64,000 nucleotides of DNA. It comes from Streptomyces olivochromogenes. Lineage in GTDB: Bacteria; Actinomycetota; Actinomycetes; Streptomycetales; Streptomycetaceae. The notes under the pieces are model-generated. The model saw nothing but the letters and a program-made list of their open reading frames with translations. It did no database searches and was not told where the DNA came from. The stretch spans positions 1 through 64,000 of the forward strand of contig NZ_JADDRL010000004.1 of NCBI RefSeq assembly GCF_021538895.1, read 5' to 3'. The translations under genes and the position numbers were made by a program. Below, in pieces: positions 49,697 through 59,868 of this stretch. Positions within the stretch are counted from its first letter, which is position 1; the number at the start of each line of letters is the position of its first letter.

Positions 49697-51279
49697 GGCC
49701 TGCGCCAGCTCCGTCCGTCTCGTGCGAGCATCTCGTCGGCTTCCTCGGGTCCCCAGCTGCCCGACGCGTACTGCGCCGGCCTGCCGTGTGTGGCCCAGTA
49801 CTCCTCGATCGGGTCGAGGATCTTCCAGGACTCTTCCACTTCCTGGTGGCGGGGGAACAGGTTCGCGTCGCCCAGCAGTACGTCCAGGATGAGTCGCTCG
49901 TACGCCTCGGGGCTGGACTCCGTGAACGACTCGCCGTAGGCGAAGTCCATCGTCACGTCCCGGATCTCCATCGAGGTGCCCGGCACCTTCGAGCCGAACC
50001 GCACGGTCATGCCCTCGTCCGGCTGGACGCGGATGACGATCGCGTTCTGGCCGAGTTCCTCGGTGGCCGTGGAGTCGAAGGGGGAGTGCGGGGCCCGCTG
50101 GAAGACCACCGCGATCTCGGTGACCCGGCGGCCCAGCCGCTTGCCGGTGCGCAGGTAGAAGGGGACGCCCGCCCAGCGGCGGTTGTCGATCTCCAGCTTG
50201 ACGGCCGCGTAGGTGTCGGTCTTCGACCGCGGGTCGATGCCGTCCTCTTGCAGGTAACCGATGACCTTCTCGCCGCCCTGCCAGCCGCCGGCGTACTGCC
50301 CGCGCACGGTGTGGCCGCCGAGGTCCTCGGGCAGCCGCACCGACTTGAGCACCTTCAGCTTCTCGGTGAGCAGCGCCTCCGCGTCGAAGGCGATGGGCTC
50401 CTCCATGGCGGTGAGCGCCATCAGTTGGAGCAGGTGGTTCTGGATGACGTCGCGGGCTGCGCCGATGCCGTCGTAGTAGCCGGCCCGGCCGCCGATGCCG
50501 ATGTCCTCGGCCATCGTGATCTGCACGTGGTCGACGTAACTGCGGTTCCAGATCGGCTCGTACATCTGGTTGGCGAAGCGGAGCGCCAGTATGTTCTGGA
50601 CGGTCTCCTTGCCGAGGTAGTGGTCGATGCGGAACACCTGGTCCGGGTCGAACACGTCGTGCACCACGGCGTTCAACTCACGGGCGCTGGCCAGGTCGTG
50701 GCCGAACGGCTTCTCGATGACCGCCCGCCGCCAGGAGCCCTCCGGCGCATTCGCCAGGCCGTGCTTCTTCAGCTGCCGCACGACCTTGGGGAAGAACTTC
50801 GGCGGTACGGACAGGTAGAAGGCGAAGTTGCCGCCGGTGCCCCGGGAGGAGTCCAGCTCCTCGACGGCCTCGCGCAGCTGCTTGAACGCGGTGTCGTCGT
50901 CGAAGTCGCCGGGGATGAACCGCATGCCCTCGGCGAGCTGCTGCCAGACCTCCTCGCGGAACGGGGTGCGCGCGTGCTCGCGCACCGCGTCGTGCACCTC
51001 CTGCGCGAAGTCCTGGTCCTCCCAGTCCCGGCGGGCGAAGCCCACCAGCGAGAAGCCCGGCGGCAACAGACCGCGGTTGGCCAGGTCGTAGACGGCCGGC
51101 ATCAGCTTCTTGCGGGACAGGTCGCCGGTCACCCCGAAGATGACCAGTCCGGACGGGCCCGCGACGCGCGGCAGCCGACGGTCGCGCGCGTCGCGCAGCG
51201 GGTTCGTCCACGCGGTCCCCGGGATGACGGGCACCCGCACCTTGGCCGGTGCCGACTCCTGGTCGGAAGTGGTGCTCAT
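49693..51279 (-). CDS. zwf: Glucose-6-phosphate 1-dehydrogenase
   Basis: 528 residues. The NADP motif is GLVIFGVTGDLSRKKLMP; the active-site signature is RIDHYLGKETVQNILALRF. First oxidative step of the pentose phosphate pathway. The ATG at 51279 overlaps the tal stop codon. The N-terminal extension of about 45 residues before the domain is common in actinobacteria. Confidence 0.96.
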   Translation of the reverse strand: MSTTSDQESAPAKVRVPVIPGTAWTNPLRDARDRRLPRVAGPSGLVIFGVTGDLSRKKLMPAVYDLANRGLLPPGFSLVGFARRDWEDQDFAQEVHDAVREHARTPFREEVWQQLAEGMRFIPGDFDDDTAFKQLREAVEELDSSRGTGGNFAFYLSVPPKFFPKVVRQLKKHGLANAPEGSWRRAVIEKPFGHDLASARELNAVVHDVFDPDQVFRIDHYLGKETVQNILALRFANQMYEPIWNRSYVDHVQITMAEDIGIGGRAGYYDGIGAARDVIQNHLLQLMALTAMEEPIAFDAEALLTEKLKVLKSVRLPEDLGGHTVRGQYAGGWQGGEKVIGYLQEDGIDPRSKTDTYAAVKLEIDNRRWAGVPFYLRTGKRLGRRVTEIAVVFQRAPHSPFDSTATEELGQNAIVIRVQPDEGMTVRFGSKVPGTSMEIRDVTMDFAYGESFTESSPEAYERLILDVLLGDANLFPRHQEVEESWKILDPIEEYWATHGRPAQYASGSWGPEEADEMLARDGRSWRRP

Positions 51280-52421
51280 TACGCTGCTACCCCCTTGCTG
51301 TTCAGGGACTTCGTCACGGCGTTCAGCAGGTCCTGCCAGGCCACCTCGAACTTGGCGACGCCCTCGACCTCCAGCCGCTGGACGACCTCGGCGTAGGAGA
51401 TGCCGAGCTGCTCGACGGCGTCGAGGTCCGCGCGGGCCGCGGCGTAGCCGCCGGTCACCGTGTCGCCGGTGATGTCGCCGTGGTCGGCGGTGGCGTCGAG
51501 CGTGGCCTCGGGCATGGTGTTCACGGTGCCGGGCGCGACCAGTTCGTCCACGTACAGGGTGTCCTTGTACGCCGGGTCCTTCACGCCGGTCGACGCCCAC
51601 AGCGGGCGCTGCCTGCGGGCGCCGGCCGCGGCGAGCGCGCTCCAGCGCTCACCGGCGAAGACCTCCTCGTAGGCCTGGTAGGCCAATCGGGCGTTCGCCA
51701 GCGCCGCCCGGCCCTTGAGGGCGAGTGCCGCGTCGGTGCCCAGGAGCGTCAGCCGCTTGTCGATCTCGGTGTCGACGCGGGAGACGAAGAAGGAGGCGAC
51801 GGAGTGGATGGCGGACAGGTCCAGGCCCCGCTCCTTGGCCTTCTCCAGGCCGGCCAGATAGGCCTCCATGACCTCGCGGTAGCGCTCCAGCGAGAAGATC
51901 AGCGTGACGTTGACGCTGATGCCGAGGCCGATGACCTCGGTGATCGCCGGGAGACCGGCCTTCGTCGCCGGGATCTTGATCATCACGTTCGGGCGGTCCA
52001 CCAGCCAGGCGAGCTGCTTGGCCTCGGCGACCGTCGCCCTCGTGTGGTGCGCCAGGCGCGGGTCGACCTCGATGGAGACCCGGCCGTCTTCGCCGTCGGA
52101 GGCGGTGAAGACGGAACGCAGCACATCGGCCGCCGCCCGCACGTCGGCGGTCGTCATCATCCGCACGGCCTCGTCGACCGTGACGCCCCGCACCGCCAGC
52201 TCGGCCAGCTGCTCCTCGTAGCCCTCGCCGGAGCCTATGGCGGCCTGGAAGATGGACGGGTTGGTGGTGACGCCGACGACGTTCCTCGTGGCGACGAGTT
52301 CGGCGAGGTTGCCGGACTCGATCCGCCCCCGCGACAGGTCGTCGAGCCAGATCGAGACGCCCTCGTCGGCGAGGCGTCCCAGCGCTCCCGCGGTCGCGGT
52401 TGCTTCGGTCACTGTGATCAT
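51279..52421 (-). CDS. tal: Transaldolase
   Basis: 380 residues, the longer actinobacterial type. [14 protein letters not shown] and the Schiff-base lysine motif [12 protein letters not shown] are present. The start is the ATG at 52421, just after GAAAGAAG. It transfers dihydroxyacetone units between sugar phosphates and is cotranscribed with tkt, 19 bases upstream. Confidence 0.95.
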   Translation of the reverse strand: MITVTEATATAGALGRLADEGVSIWLDDLSRGRIESGNLAELVATRNVVGVTTNPSIFQAAIGSGEGYEEQLAELAVRGVTVDEAVRMMTTADVRAAADVLRSVFTASDGEDGRVSIEVDPRLAHHTRATVAEAKQLAWLVDRPNVMIKIPATKAGLPAITEVIGLGISVNVTLIFSLERYREVMEAYLAGLEKAKERGLDLSAIHSVASFFVSRVDTEIDKRLTLLGTDAALALKGRAALANARLAYQAYEEVFAGERWSALAAAGARRQRPLWASTGVKDPAYKDTLYVDELVAPGTVNTMPEATLDATADHGDITGDTVTGGYAAARADLDAVEQLGISYAEVVQRLEVEGVAKFEVAWQDLLNAVTKSLNSKGVAA

Positions 52422-52440
52422 CTTCTTTCTGGCGATCGGA

Positions 52441-54534
52441 TCAACCGCGGGCGGCGGCGAGGCCCGTAGTTGAGTCAAGTGCAGCCCGGGCCGCGGCGGC
52501 GACGTTCTCGGCGGTGAAACCGAACTCGGCGAACAGGGTCCGGGCGTCGGCGGAGGCGCCGAAGTGTTCGAGGGAGACGATGCGTCCCGCGTCACCGACG
52601 TAGCGGTACCAGGTCAGGCCGATGCCGGCCTCGACCGCGACCCGTGCCCTGACCGACGGCGGCAGCACTCGCTCGCGGTAGGCCCGCGGCTGCTCCTCGA
52701 ACCACTCGACGGACGGCATCGACACCACACGGGTGCCGATCCCCTCGGCCTGGAGCAACTCGCGAGCGCCGACCGCCAGGCGCACCTCGGAACCGGTGGC
52801 GACGATGATCACCTCCGGGGTCTCGGTGGCGGACTCGCGCAGCACATAGCCGCCCTTGGCCGCGTCCGGGTTCGGCGCGTACGTCGGCACGCCCTGGCGG
52901 GTCAGCGCGAGCCCGTGCGGGGCCGGGTGGGTGGCGTGCCTCTTCAGGATCTCGGCCCAGGCCACCGCGGTCTCGTTGGCGTCCGCCGGGCGGACGACGT
53001 TCAGCCCCGGGATGGCGCGCAGCGAGGCCAGGTGCTCGACGGGCTGGTGGGTGGGGCCGTCCTCGCCGAGACCGATGGAGTCGTGCGTCCACACATAGGT
53101 CACCGGCAGCTGCATGAGCGCCGACATCCGTACGGCGTTGCGCATGTAGTCGGAGAAGACCAGGAACGTGCCGCCGTAGACGCGGGTGTTGCCGTGCAGG
53201 GCGATGCCGTTCATCTCCGCGGCCATCGAGAACTCGCGGATACCGAAGTGGATCGTACGGCCGTACGGGTCGGCCTCGGGCAGCGGATTGCCCTTCGGCA
53301 GGAAGGACGACGTCGCGTCGATGGTCGTGTTGTTCGAACCGGCCAGGTCGGCGGAGCCGCCCCACAGCTCGGGGACGACGGCGCCGAGCGACTGGAGCAC
53401 CTTGCCGGAGGCGGCGCGCGTGGCGACCGACTTGCCCTCCTCGAAGACCGGCAGGGCCTCCTCCCAGCCCTCGGGCAGCCGGCCGGCCACGATCCGGTCG
53501 AACAGCTCGGCCCGCTCCGGCTGGGCTCCGCGCCACTTGTCGAGCCGCTTGTCCCAGGCGGCGTGCGCCTCGGCGCCGCGGTCGAGGGCCTCGCGGGCGT
53601 GGGCGAGGACGTCGGCGTCGACCTGGAAGGACCGCTCGGGATCGAAGCCGAGGACGCGCTTGGTGGCGGCGATCTCGTCCGCGCCGAGCGCCGATCCGTG
53701 GGAGGCCTCGGTGTTCCGCGCGTTCGGGGCGGGCCAGGCGATGATCGTGCGCATCGCGATGATCGAGGGGCGCCCGGTCTCGGCCCGCGCCGCCTGGAGG
53801 GCCGCGTACAGGGCGTGGACGTCGACGTCACCGTCCCGCGTCGGCTCGATCCGCCGGGTGTGCCAGCCGTAGGCCTCGTACCGCTTCAGCACGTCCTCGG
53901 AGAACGCCGTCGCGGTGTCGCCCTCGATGGAGATGTGGTTGTCGTCGTAGAGGAGGACGAGGTTGCCGAGCCGCTGGTGGCCGGCGAGGGAGGAGGCCTC
54001 GGCGGAGACACCCTCCTCCAGGTCGCCGTCGGAGACGATCGCCCAGACGGTGTGGTCGAAGGGGGAGGTGCCCTCGGGGGCCTCGGGGTCGAACAGGCCG
54101 CGTTCGTAGCGGGCGGCCATCGCCATGCCGACGGCGTTCGCGACACCCTGGCCGAGCGGGCCGGTGGTGGTCTCCACGCCCGCGGTGTGTCCGTACTCGG
54201 GGTGACCGGGGGTCTTGGAGCCGTGCGTGCGGAACGCCTTCAGGTCGTCCAGTCCCAGCTCGTACCCGGCCAGGAAGAGCTGGGTGTAGAGGGTCAGCGA
54301 GGTGTGTCCGGGGGACAGCACGAAGCGGTCACGGCCGGTCCACTCCGGATCGGCCGGGTCATGGCGCATCACCTTCTGAAAGATCGTGTACGCGGCGGGC
54401 GCCAGGCTCATCGCGGTGCCGGGGTGGCCGTTCCCGACCTGCTGGACGGCATCGGCCGCCAGGAGGCGGGCGGTGTCGACGGCACGCCGGTCGAGGTCGG
54501 TCCACTCGAAGCCGTCCGTTGTCTGCGTACTCAT
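52441..54534 (-). CDS. tkt: Transketolase
   Basis: 697 residues. Signatures include [15 protein letters not shown], the thiamine-pyrophosphate motif [18 protein letters not shown] and [20 protein letters not shown]. First gene of the operon tkt-tal-zwf-opcA-pgi-gnd. The ATG at 54534 is used; a TTG two codons upstream (54540) has better spacing from GAGGA and could be the real start. Confidence 0.95.
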   Translation of the reverse strand: MSTQTTDGFEWTDLDRRAVDTARLLAADAVQQVGNGHPGTAMSLAPAAYTIFQKVMRHDPADPEWTGRDRFVLSPGHTSLTLYTQLFLAGYELGLDDLKAFRTHGSKTPGHPEYGHTAGVETTTGPLGQGVANAVGMAMAARYERGLFDPEAPEGTSPFDHTVWAIVSDGDLEEGVSAEASSLAGHQRLGNLVLLYDDNHISIEGDTATAFSEDVLKRYEAYGWHTRRIEPTRDGDVDVHALYAALQAARAETGRPSIIAMRTIIAWPAPNARNTEASHGSALGADEIAATKRVLGFDPERSFQVDADVLAHAREALDRGAEAHAAWDKRLDKWRGAQPERAELFDRIVAGRLPEGWEEALPVFEEGKSVATRAASGKVLQSLGAVVPELWGGSADLAGSNNTTIDATSSFLPKGNPLPEADPYGRTIHFGIREFSMAAEMNGIALHGNTRVYGGTFLVFSDYMRNAVRMSALMQLPVTYVWTHDSIGLGEDGPTHQPVEHLASLRAIPGLNVVRPADANETAVAWAEILKRHATHPAPHGLALTRQGVPTYAPNPDAAKGGYVLRESATETPEVIIVATGSEVRLAVGARELLQAEGIGTRVVSMPSVEWFEEQPRAYRERVLPPSVRARVAVEAGIGLTWYRYVGDAGRIVSLEHFGASADARTLFAEFGFTAENVAAAARAALDSTTGLAAARG

Positions 54535-54587
54535 CTTCAAGAAGTCCTCGATCGAAGCGCGGTATCTGGCTGGACGCGTTCAAAACT

Positions 54588-54602
54588 AAAAGTCTGACTT
54601 TT
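54588..54602. promoter_or_regulatory. Perfect AT-rich palindrome upstream of tkt
   Basis: AAAAGTC-T-GACTTTT has seven-base perfect arms and stands out for low GC in this genome. It lies 54 bases upstream of the tkt start and 78 bases before the divergent AraC gene, in the expected promoter zone of both. Confidence 0.65.
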
Positions 54603-54679
54603 TGGAGGGAAGGTCGGGGTGTGTCAGCCTGTGGTGAAAGTGGGACACCGGCGGTACGACAGGGCGGCACGAGAAGGAC

Positions 54680-55579
54680 ATGACGGACAGAGCACCCCGC
54701 GGCGAGGGCGACGGGGACGGGATCAGAACCTTCGCCTTCCCGGCCGACCTGAGCGTCTGCGGCGTCGGCATGCAGGTGGGCCCCATGGGCGCCGGCCGCA
54801 CCTGGCACGTGGACGCGCCTCTCCATCGTGTCCACCGCATCGACTTCCACGTGGTCATGCTGTTCGACGACGGCCCGGTGCGCCACATGGTCGATTTCGC
54901 CGAGCACGAGGCGACGGCCGGCGACCTGCTGTGGATCCGCCCCGGACAGGTCCACCGTTTCTCGCGGACCAGCGAGTACCGCGGAACCGTGCTCACCATG
55001 CAGCCCGGTTTCCTGCCCCGCGCCACCGTGGAGGCCACCGGCCTCTACCGCTACGACCTGCCGCCCCTGCTGCACCCGGACGAGGCCCGGCTCGCCGGGC
55101 TGCGCGCGGCCCTCGCCCAGCTGCGACACGAGTACGAGGACACCACGACCCTCCCGCTCACCCTGCACACCGCCGTACTGCGCCACAGCCTGACGGCGTT
55201 TCTGCTGCGGCTGTCCCATCTGGCCGCCAGCTCCGCGGAGGCGGCCCGGCAGCAGGCCGACACGACGTTCACCCTGTTCCGCGACGCCGTGGAGAAGGGG
55301 TTCGCCGCCAACCACAGCGTCAGCGCCTACGCCGACGCGCTCGGCTACTCCCGCCGCACCCTCGTGCGCGCCGTCCGCACCGCCACCGGCGAGACCCCCA
55401 AGGGCTTCATCGACAAGCGCGTCGTCCTGGAGGCCAAGCGGCTGCTCGCCCACACCGACATGCCCGTCGGCCGGGTGGGCGCGGCGGTCGGCTTCCCCGA
55501 CGCGGCGAACTTCTCGAAGTTCTTCCAGTTGCACACCGGGCAGACGCCGGTGACGTTCCGGGCGGAGCTGCGGCAGTGA
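54680..55579 (+). CDS. AraC-family transcriptional regulator
   Basis: 299 residues. The N-terminal half is a cupin-like sensing domain (HMVDFAEHEATAGDLLWIRPGQVHRFS). The C-terminal half has two helix-turn-helix units (SVSAYADALGYSRRTLVRAV, then VGRVGAAVGFPDAANFSKFF). It is divergent from the central-carbon operon and may regulate it or itself. A second, broken copy of its C-terminal end lies at 58119-58276. Confidence 0.9.
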   Translation: MTDRAPRGEGDGDGIRTFAFPADLSVCGVGMQVGPMGAGRTWHVDAPLHRVHRIDFHVVMLFDDGPVRHMVDFAEHEATAGDLLWIRPGQVHRFSRTSEYRGTVLTMQPGFLPRATVEATGLYRYDLPPLLHPDEARLAGLRAALAQLRHEYEDTTTLPLTLHTAVLRHSLTAFLLRLSHLAASSAEAARQQADTTFTLFRDAVEKGFAANHSVSAYADALGYSRRTLVRAVRTATGETPKGFIDKRVVLEAKRLLAHTDMPVGRVGAAVGFPDAANFSKFFQLHTGQTPVTFRAELRQ

Positions 55580-55591
55580 CCTGAGCTGTTG

Positions 55592-56032
55592 TCAGTAACC
55601 CATCGGGCGGTAGTACCCCAGCACCGCCGCCAGATGCGCGAACCACTGTCCCAGCAGCGCGCGCGGCTTCGCCGTCACGGCGCACTCGAAGATCCTGCCG
55701 TCGATGTGGACGACCGCCGTCATCAGGGCCTTGCCCGAGGGGCTCGCCTTGTAGTGGACGCTGCGGATCTCCTGCCAGGGGAACTCGGCGGTGAGGCCGT
55801 GGTCCTCGAACGTGACGCCGTCCACGTCGACCACGATCGAGTTGTGGCGGTCGACGGCCAGGAACTCCGGTCCCGTCGGCCCCGGTTGGGGCGGCACGGG
55901 CGGCTGGGGATGCTGGGGCGGCGCGTACTGCGGTGGAGCGGGGGCGTACTGCGGCTGGGCGGGGGAGTACTGCGGCGGCGGAGGGCCGAAACCCTGTGGC
56001 TGCTGGTGGCCGTACGGCTGCTGATGCGTCAT
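55592..56032 (-). CDS. Pro/Gln/Tyr-rich protein with C-terminal globular domain
   Basis: 146 residues. Residues 1-50 are a low-complexity Pro/Gln/Tyr tract with repeats such as PQYAPAPPQYAPPQ. The C-terminal 95 residues are globular and mostly beta (VDVDGVTFEDHGLTAEFPWQEI, MTAVVHIDGRIFECAVTA), possibly PH-like. No signal peptide or membrane helix. I do not recognise a named family. It is convergent with the AraC gene. Confidence 0.78.
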   Translation of the reverse strand: MTHQQPYGHQQPQGFGPPPPQYSPAQPQYAPAPPQYAPPQHPQPPVPPQPGPTGPEFLAVDRHNSIVVDVDGVTFEDHGLTAEFPWQEIRSVHYKASPSGKALMTAVVHIDGRIFECAVTAKPRALLGQWFAHLAAVLGYYRPMGY

Positions 56033-56165
56033 GGGTCCCCCGGTCCCCCGTGCTTCGTCTTCTCCTACGGAACCTACCCCTCGGCCGTGAAACATTTCCG
56101 GGGGCCCGGCGCATCAGAGAAGTGAGACCGGTTCGGGCGGCCACGGCGACAGGGGGGAACCACGC

Positions 56166-56672
56166 ATGAGACGGGTCCGGGCGGACGGCTACGCCGAGTT
56201 CGCGGCGGCGCGCGCCGGGCATCTCTACCGGTCCGCGTGTCTGCTCACCGCGGGTGACACGCATCTCGCGGAGGACCTGGTACAGGAGACGCTGGGGCGG
56301 CTGTACGTCCGGTGGGGGAGGGTGTCGCGGGTCGGAAATCCGGCCGGGTACGCGCAGACCGTCCTCACCCGGACCTTCCTCGCCCATCAGCGACGTCGCA
56401 GCAGCACCGAGCGGGCGACGGACGTACTGCCGGACGTGCCGTACTCCGCCGACGACACGTCCCTCAGGCTGACCCTGCTGCAGGCGCTCGCCCGGCTGCC
56501 CGCCAAGGACCGCGCCGTGGTCGTCCTGCGCTATTGGGAGGACCGCTCCATCGAGGAGACCGCCGACGCGATGAACGCCAGTTCGGCGGCCGTGCGGACG
56601 CGGTGCGTGCGGGCTCTCGCACGGCTGCGGGAACTGCTGGGCGAGGACCTCGCCGAGTACGCGCGACCCTGA
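56166..56672 (+). CDS. SigE-type ECF RNA polymerase sigma factor
   Basis: 168 residues. Region 2 is YRSACLLTAGDTHLAEDLVQ and region 4 is ARLPAKDRAVVVLRYWEDRS, with a helix-turn-helix (SIEETADAMNASSAAVRTRC). This is the actinobacterial SigE-50-like subfamily, usually paired with a downstream membrane protein, as here. Confidence 0.92.
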   Translation: MRRVRADGYAEFAAARAGHLYRSACLLTAGDTHLAEDLVQETLGRLYVRWGRVSRVGNPAGYAQTVLTRTFLAHQRRRSSTERATDVLPDVPYSADDTSLRLTLLQALARLPAKDRAVVVLRYWEDRSIEETADAMNASSAAVRTRCVRALARLRELLGEDLAEYARP

Positions 56673-56779
56673 CGACTCCCCGCCCCTTCCAGCCAATTAC
56701 CTCTCAGTACCTCTCATTTCCACTCATTGCCGTTCACTTCCTTCGCGTCACTTCAATCCCTGGGAAGCGGTGGTTCGCC

Positions 56780-58015
56780 ATGTCCGTTGAACAGCACAAC
56801 GACCCCTTCGAGGACCGGCTCTCCGGCGCCCTGCGCGAGACCGGTGGCGGCTTCGACACCGACCGGGCCGCGCTCGCCGCCGCCGGCCGGGTCCGCGGGC
56901 AGCGGCTTCGGCTGCGGCGCCGGGCCGCGGTCATGGGCGGGGCGGCCGGGCTCACGCTCATCGGCGTGGGCGGGGCGCTGCTCCTGCCGTCGAGCGCTTC
57001 CCGCGATCCGCAGCACTCCTCCGTGGCCGCGAAGCCGCAGCCCACCCGCACCACGGCTCCCGTCAGCGGTGACCAACTCATCCGCACGCTGGAGCATCTG
57101 CTGCCCAAGGGCAAGACCAGCGGCCAGGATGCGCGCGGCACGGACGAGTCACCGACGGCGGCGTACGCGAACCTCGTCTTCGACGACGGCAAGGGCGCGG
57201 GGGCCGTCGGTGTCAGCCTGGACCGGGTCGAGGCGGGCAGCGACCGGGCGCGTCAGACCACGACCTGCCCGGACAAGGCGTTCACCGCGTACGAGCACTG
57301 CGCCACCAGCCGGCTCCCCGACGGGTCCACGCTCATGCTCTTCAAGGGGTACGAGTATCCCGATCGCCGTGTGGACACGAAGTGGTGGAACGCGGAACTG
57401 GTTACCCCGGCGGGGCAGCACGTCTCCGTGAGCGAGTGGAACGCCGCCGCCGAGAAGGACGCGCCGGTCACCCGGGCCGAGCCGCCGCTGACCGAGGCCG
57501 AGCTGAAGAGGCTGGCCACGGCCGAAGCGTGGCGCGGATACATCGACTCGATCCCGCAGGACTCCGGCAAGCCGACCGCGGGTGCGATCCCTCCCCCCGC
57601 GATCGTCGGCGCCCGCACCACTCTCCTCGGGCTGCTGCCCAAGGGGCTGCACGTGGTGTCCAAGAGCGCCGACGACACCGACTTCGCCTACGCCGTCGTC
57701 GACGACGGCAAGGGCAAGAGCCTCGTCCAGGTCAATGTGCAGGCCGATATGCGGGATGTCGGCGACGACCTCTTCGGCACCGGCTCCGAGATCCTGGCGA
57801 ACGGCACGCGGCTCGCCGTCCGCCAGGGTCCGGGCGAGAAGGGTGGGGAGGGAGTGGTGATGTGGACGGTCGACACCATGCGGTCCGACGGCCGGCGTGT
57901 CGTGATCAGCGCCTTGAACTCCGGCACTCAGCACGACGCCGCGACCCGCAAGACCCCCGCGCTCACCGTCGAGCAGCTCCGGGAGGTGGCCCTCAGCCCG
58001 AAGTGGGGTCGGTGA
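56780..58015 (+). CDS. Membrane-anchored partner of the sigma factor
   Basis: 411 residues. A cytoplasmic N-terminus of about 55 residues (DPFEDRLSGALRETGGGFDT) precedes one transmembrane helix (GGAAGLTLIGVGGALLLP) and a large extracytoplasmic domain with two similar halves (LLPKGKTSGQDARGT... and LLPKGLHVVSKSADD...). This layout is typical of the gene following SigE-type sigma factors and suggests sensing or anti-sigma activity. The stop codon is made by the first bases of the CBM6 remnant, so the native C-terminus may have differed. About 107 bases separate it from the sigma gene. Confidence 0.8.
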   Translation: MSVEQHNDPFEDRLSGALRETGGGFDTDRAALAAAGRVRGQRLRLRRRAAVMGGAAGLTLIGVGGALLLPSSASRDPQHSSVAAKPQPTRTTAPVSGDQLIRTLEHLLPKGKTSGQDARGTDESPTAAYANLVFDDGKGAGAVGVSLDRVEAGSDRARQTTTCPDKAFTAYEHCATSRLPDGSTLMLFKGYEYPDRRVDTKWWNAELVTPAGQHVSVSEWNAAAEKDAPVTRAEPPLTEAELKRLATAEAWRGYIDSIPQDSGKPTAGAIPPPAIVGARTTLLGLLPKGLHVVSKSADDTDFAYAVVDDGKGKSLVQVNVQADMRDVGDDLFGTGSEILANGTRLAVRQGPGEKGGEGVVMWTVDTMRSDGRRVVISALNSGTQHDAATRKTPALTVEQLREVALSPKWGR

Positions 58016-58119
58016 CCGAAGTCGAACCAGTTCACGTTCACGCAGTCGGCCGACTGTCCGCTGGTGAACGTCAGATACACGTCATGGGTGCCGGTGACGG
58101 AGCCGATGTTCGCCGGTAC
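58013..58119 (-). pseudogene. CBM6 3'-end remnant
   Basis: About 107 bases almost identical to the 3' ends of the two GH16-CBM6 genes (from 59870 and 61525), in the same minus orientation; read that way they encode the tail ending DVYLTFTSGQ ... FDF. It is closest to the 61524 copy. It begins within the stop of the sigma-partner gene and ends abruptly where AraC-like sequence begins. Confidence 0.85.
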
Positions 58120-58276
58120 GGCTGCTCGCCCACACGGACCTGCCGATCGGCCGCGTGGGCGCGGCCGTCGGCTTCCCGGACGCGGCGAACTTCGCCATGT
58201 TCTGCCATGTTCTTCAGGGTTCTTCCATCTGCACGCCGGCCGGACGTCGGTGGCCTTCCGCGCCGGGCCGCGCTGA
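58119..58276 (+). pseudogene. AraC regulator C-terminal remnant
   Basis: Encodes LLAHTDLPIGRVGAAVGFPD followed by AANFAMF, matching residues around 254-283 of the intact AraC protein (54680-55579) with clear divergence, then a disturbed tail. There is no start of its own. Fused directly to the CBM6 remnant, it marks a recombination junction. The remaining bases to 58320 hold no gene. Confidence 0.8.
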
Positions 58277-58320
58277 AAGGGGCGGACCGCGCGGCCCGCC
58301 CCCTCCTCACCGCTCGTGCA

Positions 58321-59853
58321 TCACCAGCCGATGCCGAGCGTCAGCCCGGTCGGCGGGTTCGAGTTGCCCAGGATCTGCACCGACGACTGGTCGTTGACGT
58401 CGTCGTAGGGGAAGGCATAGGCACGCTTGTCGAGGCCGACGGTGTGCAGGAACGCCGCGTAGTCGTTCTTCACACTCCCGGTGTAGTAGGCGGACGGGGT
58501 GTACCAGGTCGAGGTGTCGAGGGCCACGCCCCGGTTGAACGCGGCGCAGAACTCCGCGCCCAGCTGGTGCTCGGGGTCGCTGCCCGAGGCCAGCGCGCCG
58601 GCGCAGGCCACGACGTCCGGGGAGGACGGCTTCTGAAGCGTGTAGGGGCCGGCGCCGTTCTTGGTGAAGGTGAGGGTGTTCCCGGCGACCTGCCCCGAGA
58701 AGGTCTCACCGAGCCGGGTCAGCTTGAAGGGATGGGTGGAGTAGTAGGACCAGGTCTGATCGATGTACTGCTGGAAGTGGTTCGCCTGGGAGCCTCCCGC
58801 GAGGAAGAGGTTCGAGGAGCGCGGCGCGATGATCCGGTACGTGTTCTGCAGCGGCTTGAAGGCCGCGCCCACCGAGGCGGCGTACTGCGACATGACCTGG
58901 GCGCGGGTCAGCGTGATGCCCCGCGTGGTGTCGTAGCCGCTGGAGGTCTGCGTCAGCCGCGAGGCCATCGGGAAGCCGAACTGGTCGACCTGGGTGGTGT
59001 TGCCACCGAAGGCCACCTGGCCGTAGACGTACGTGTACTCGTACCAGTCGTAGGAGACGTCGGTGTTGGGGTCGTTCGGGTTGCGCAGGTCGGGGCCGCC
59101 CCAGCCCTGGTCGTCCAAGGAGACCGGGATGTACAGCGGGGAGCCGAGGGAGATGTAGATCCGGCCGCCGCGGATCGACGTGGGGGAGGGGACCGAGCCG
59201 CCGGACTGGGCCATCGTGAACGACATGTTGGGGTAGTTCACACCGTTCTTGGTGAGATGGCCGGGCGCGTTCGCGTCGAAGTGGTTGATGTGGGCCATGG
59301 TCCCGTCGGACTTCATGTACGACCACTGGCCGGGCGTCACCTGACCGAGGACGGTGACGTAGACCTGTGAATCGGCGTACGTGCCACGGGTGTTGTTCCG
59401 GAAGGAGATCGGGAAGCTGCCGGTGCCGCCCCCGCCGCCACCCCCGCCTCCTCCTCCGCTGCCGACGGTGTGGGTGAAGTGCGGGGTGTCGTAGAGCGGA
59501 CCGCTCTTTTCGTACGTGAACCAGTACTCCAGGGTGAAGCCGCTCGGCAGGCCGCTGACGTTCTGCTGCCAGGTGCCGGCGCTGTTCGTCATCCGGAAGT
59601 TCTGCTGGCCGGCGCTGGGAGACAGGTAGTGCACGTCGACGAGCGACGCGGGTGTGGCCGGCTTGAACCAGATCTGCACCGAGCCGGAGCCGGTCGGGGT
59701 GATGCCCTGGGTGTAGTCGGTGGCGGCACTCGCGGGTACCGCCCCGGCCAGGCCGAACGCCAGCACCGTGAGGAGGGCGGTCAGGACGGCGGTGGCCAGC
59801 CGCCCGACCTCGGAGTGTGACGCGGCCGGCCCGGCCGGGGAGCATGTGATCAT
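58321..59853 (-). CDS. Secreted GH64 beta-1,3-glucanase with N-terminal CBM56-like domain
   Basis: 510 residues. A Sec signal peptide (about residues 1-43, ending ASA) is followed by a small beta-domain (TPTGSGSVQIWFKPAT ... LEYWFTYEKSGPLYDTPHF) like CBM56 glucan-binding modules. A pure Gly linker then leads to the GH64 catalytic domain (FPISFRNNTRGTYADSQVYV, GGRIYISLGSPLYIPV, YDWYEYTYVYG). GH64 enzymes release laminaripentaose from beta-1,3-glucan. It starts 15 bases after the GH16 gene upstream ends and is probably cotranscribed with it. Confidence 0.9.
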   Translation of the reverse strand: MITCSPAGPAASHSEVGRLATAVLTALLTVLAFGLAGAVPASAATDYTQGITPTGSGSVQIWFKPATPASLVDVHYLSPSAGQQNFRMTNSAGTWQQNVSGLPSGFTLEYWFTYEKSGPLYDTPHFTHTVGSGGGGGGGGGGGTGSFPISFRNNTRGTYADSQVYVTVLGQVTPGQWSYMKSDGTMAHINHFDANAPGHLTKNGVNYPNMSFTMAQSGGSVPSPTSIRGGRIYISLGSPLYIPVSLDDQGWGGPDLRNPNDPNTDVSYDWYEYTYVYGQVAFGGNTTQVDQFGFPMASRLTQTSSGYDTTRGITLTRAQVMSQYAASVGAAFKPLQNTYRIIAPRSSNLFLAGGSQANHFQQYIDQTWSYYSTHPFKLTRLGETFSGQVAGNTLTFTKNGAGPYTLQKPSSPDVVACAGALASGSDPEHQLGAEFCAAFNRGVALDTSTWYTPSAYYTGSVKNDYAAFLHTVGLDKRAYAFPYDDVNDQSSVQILGNSNPPTGLTLGIGW

Positions 59854-59868
59854 TGGTCAACTCCCCTT

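Noticed and set aside
58119..58276. Small independent regulator gene
   Set aside because: No start codon with a ribosome site, and it matches only the C-terminal part of an AraC protein with a disturbed end.
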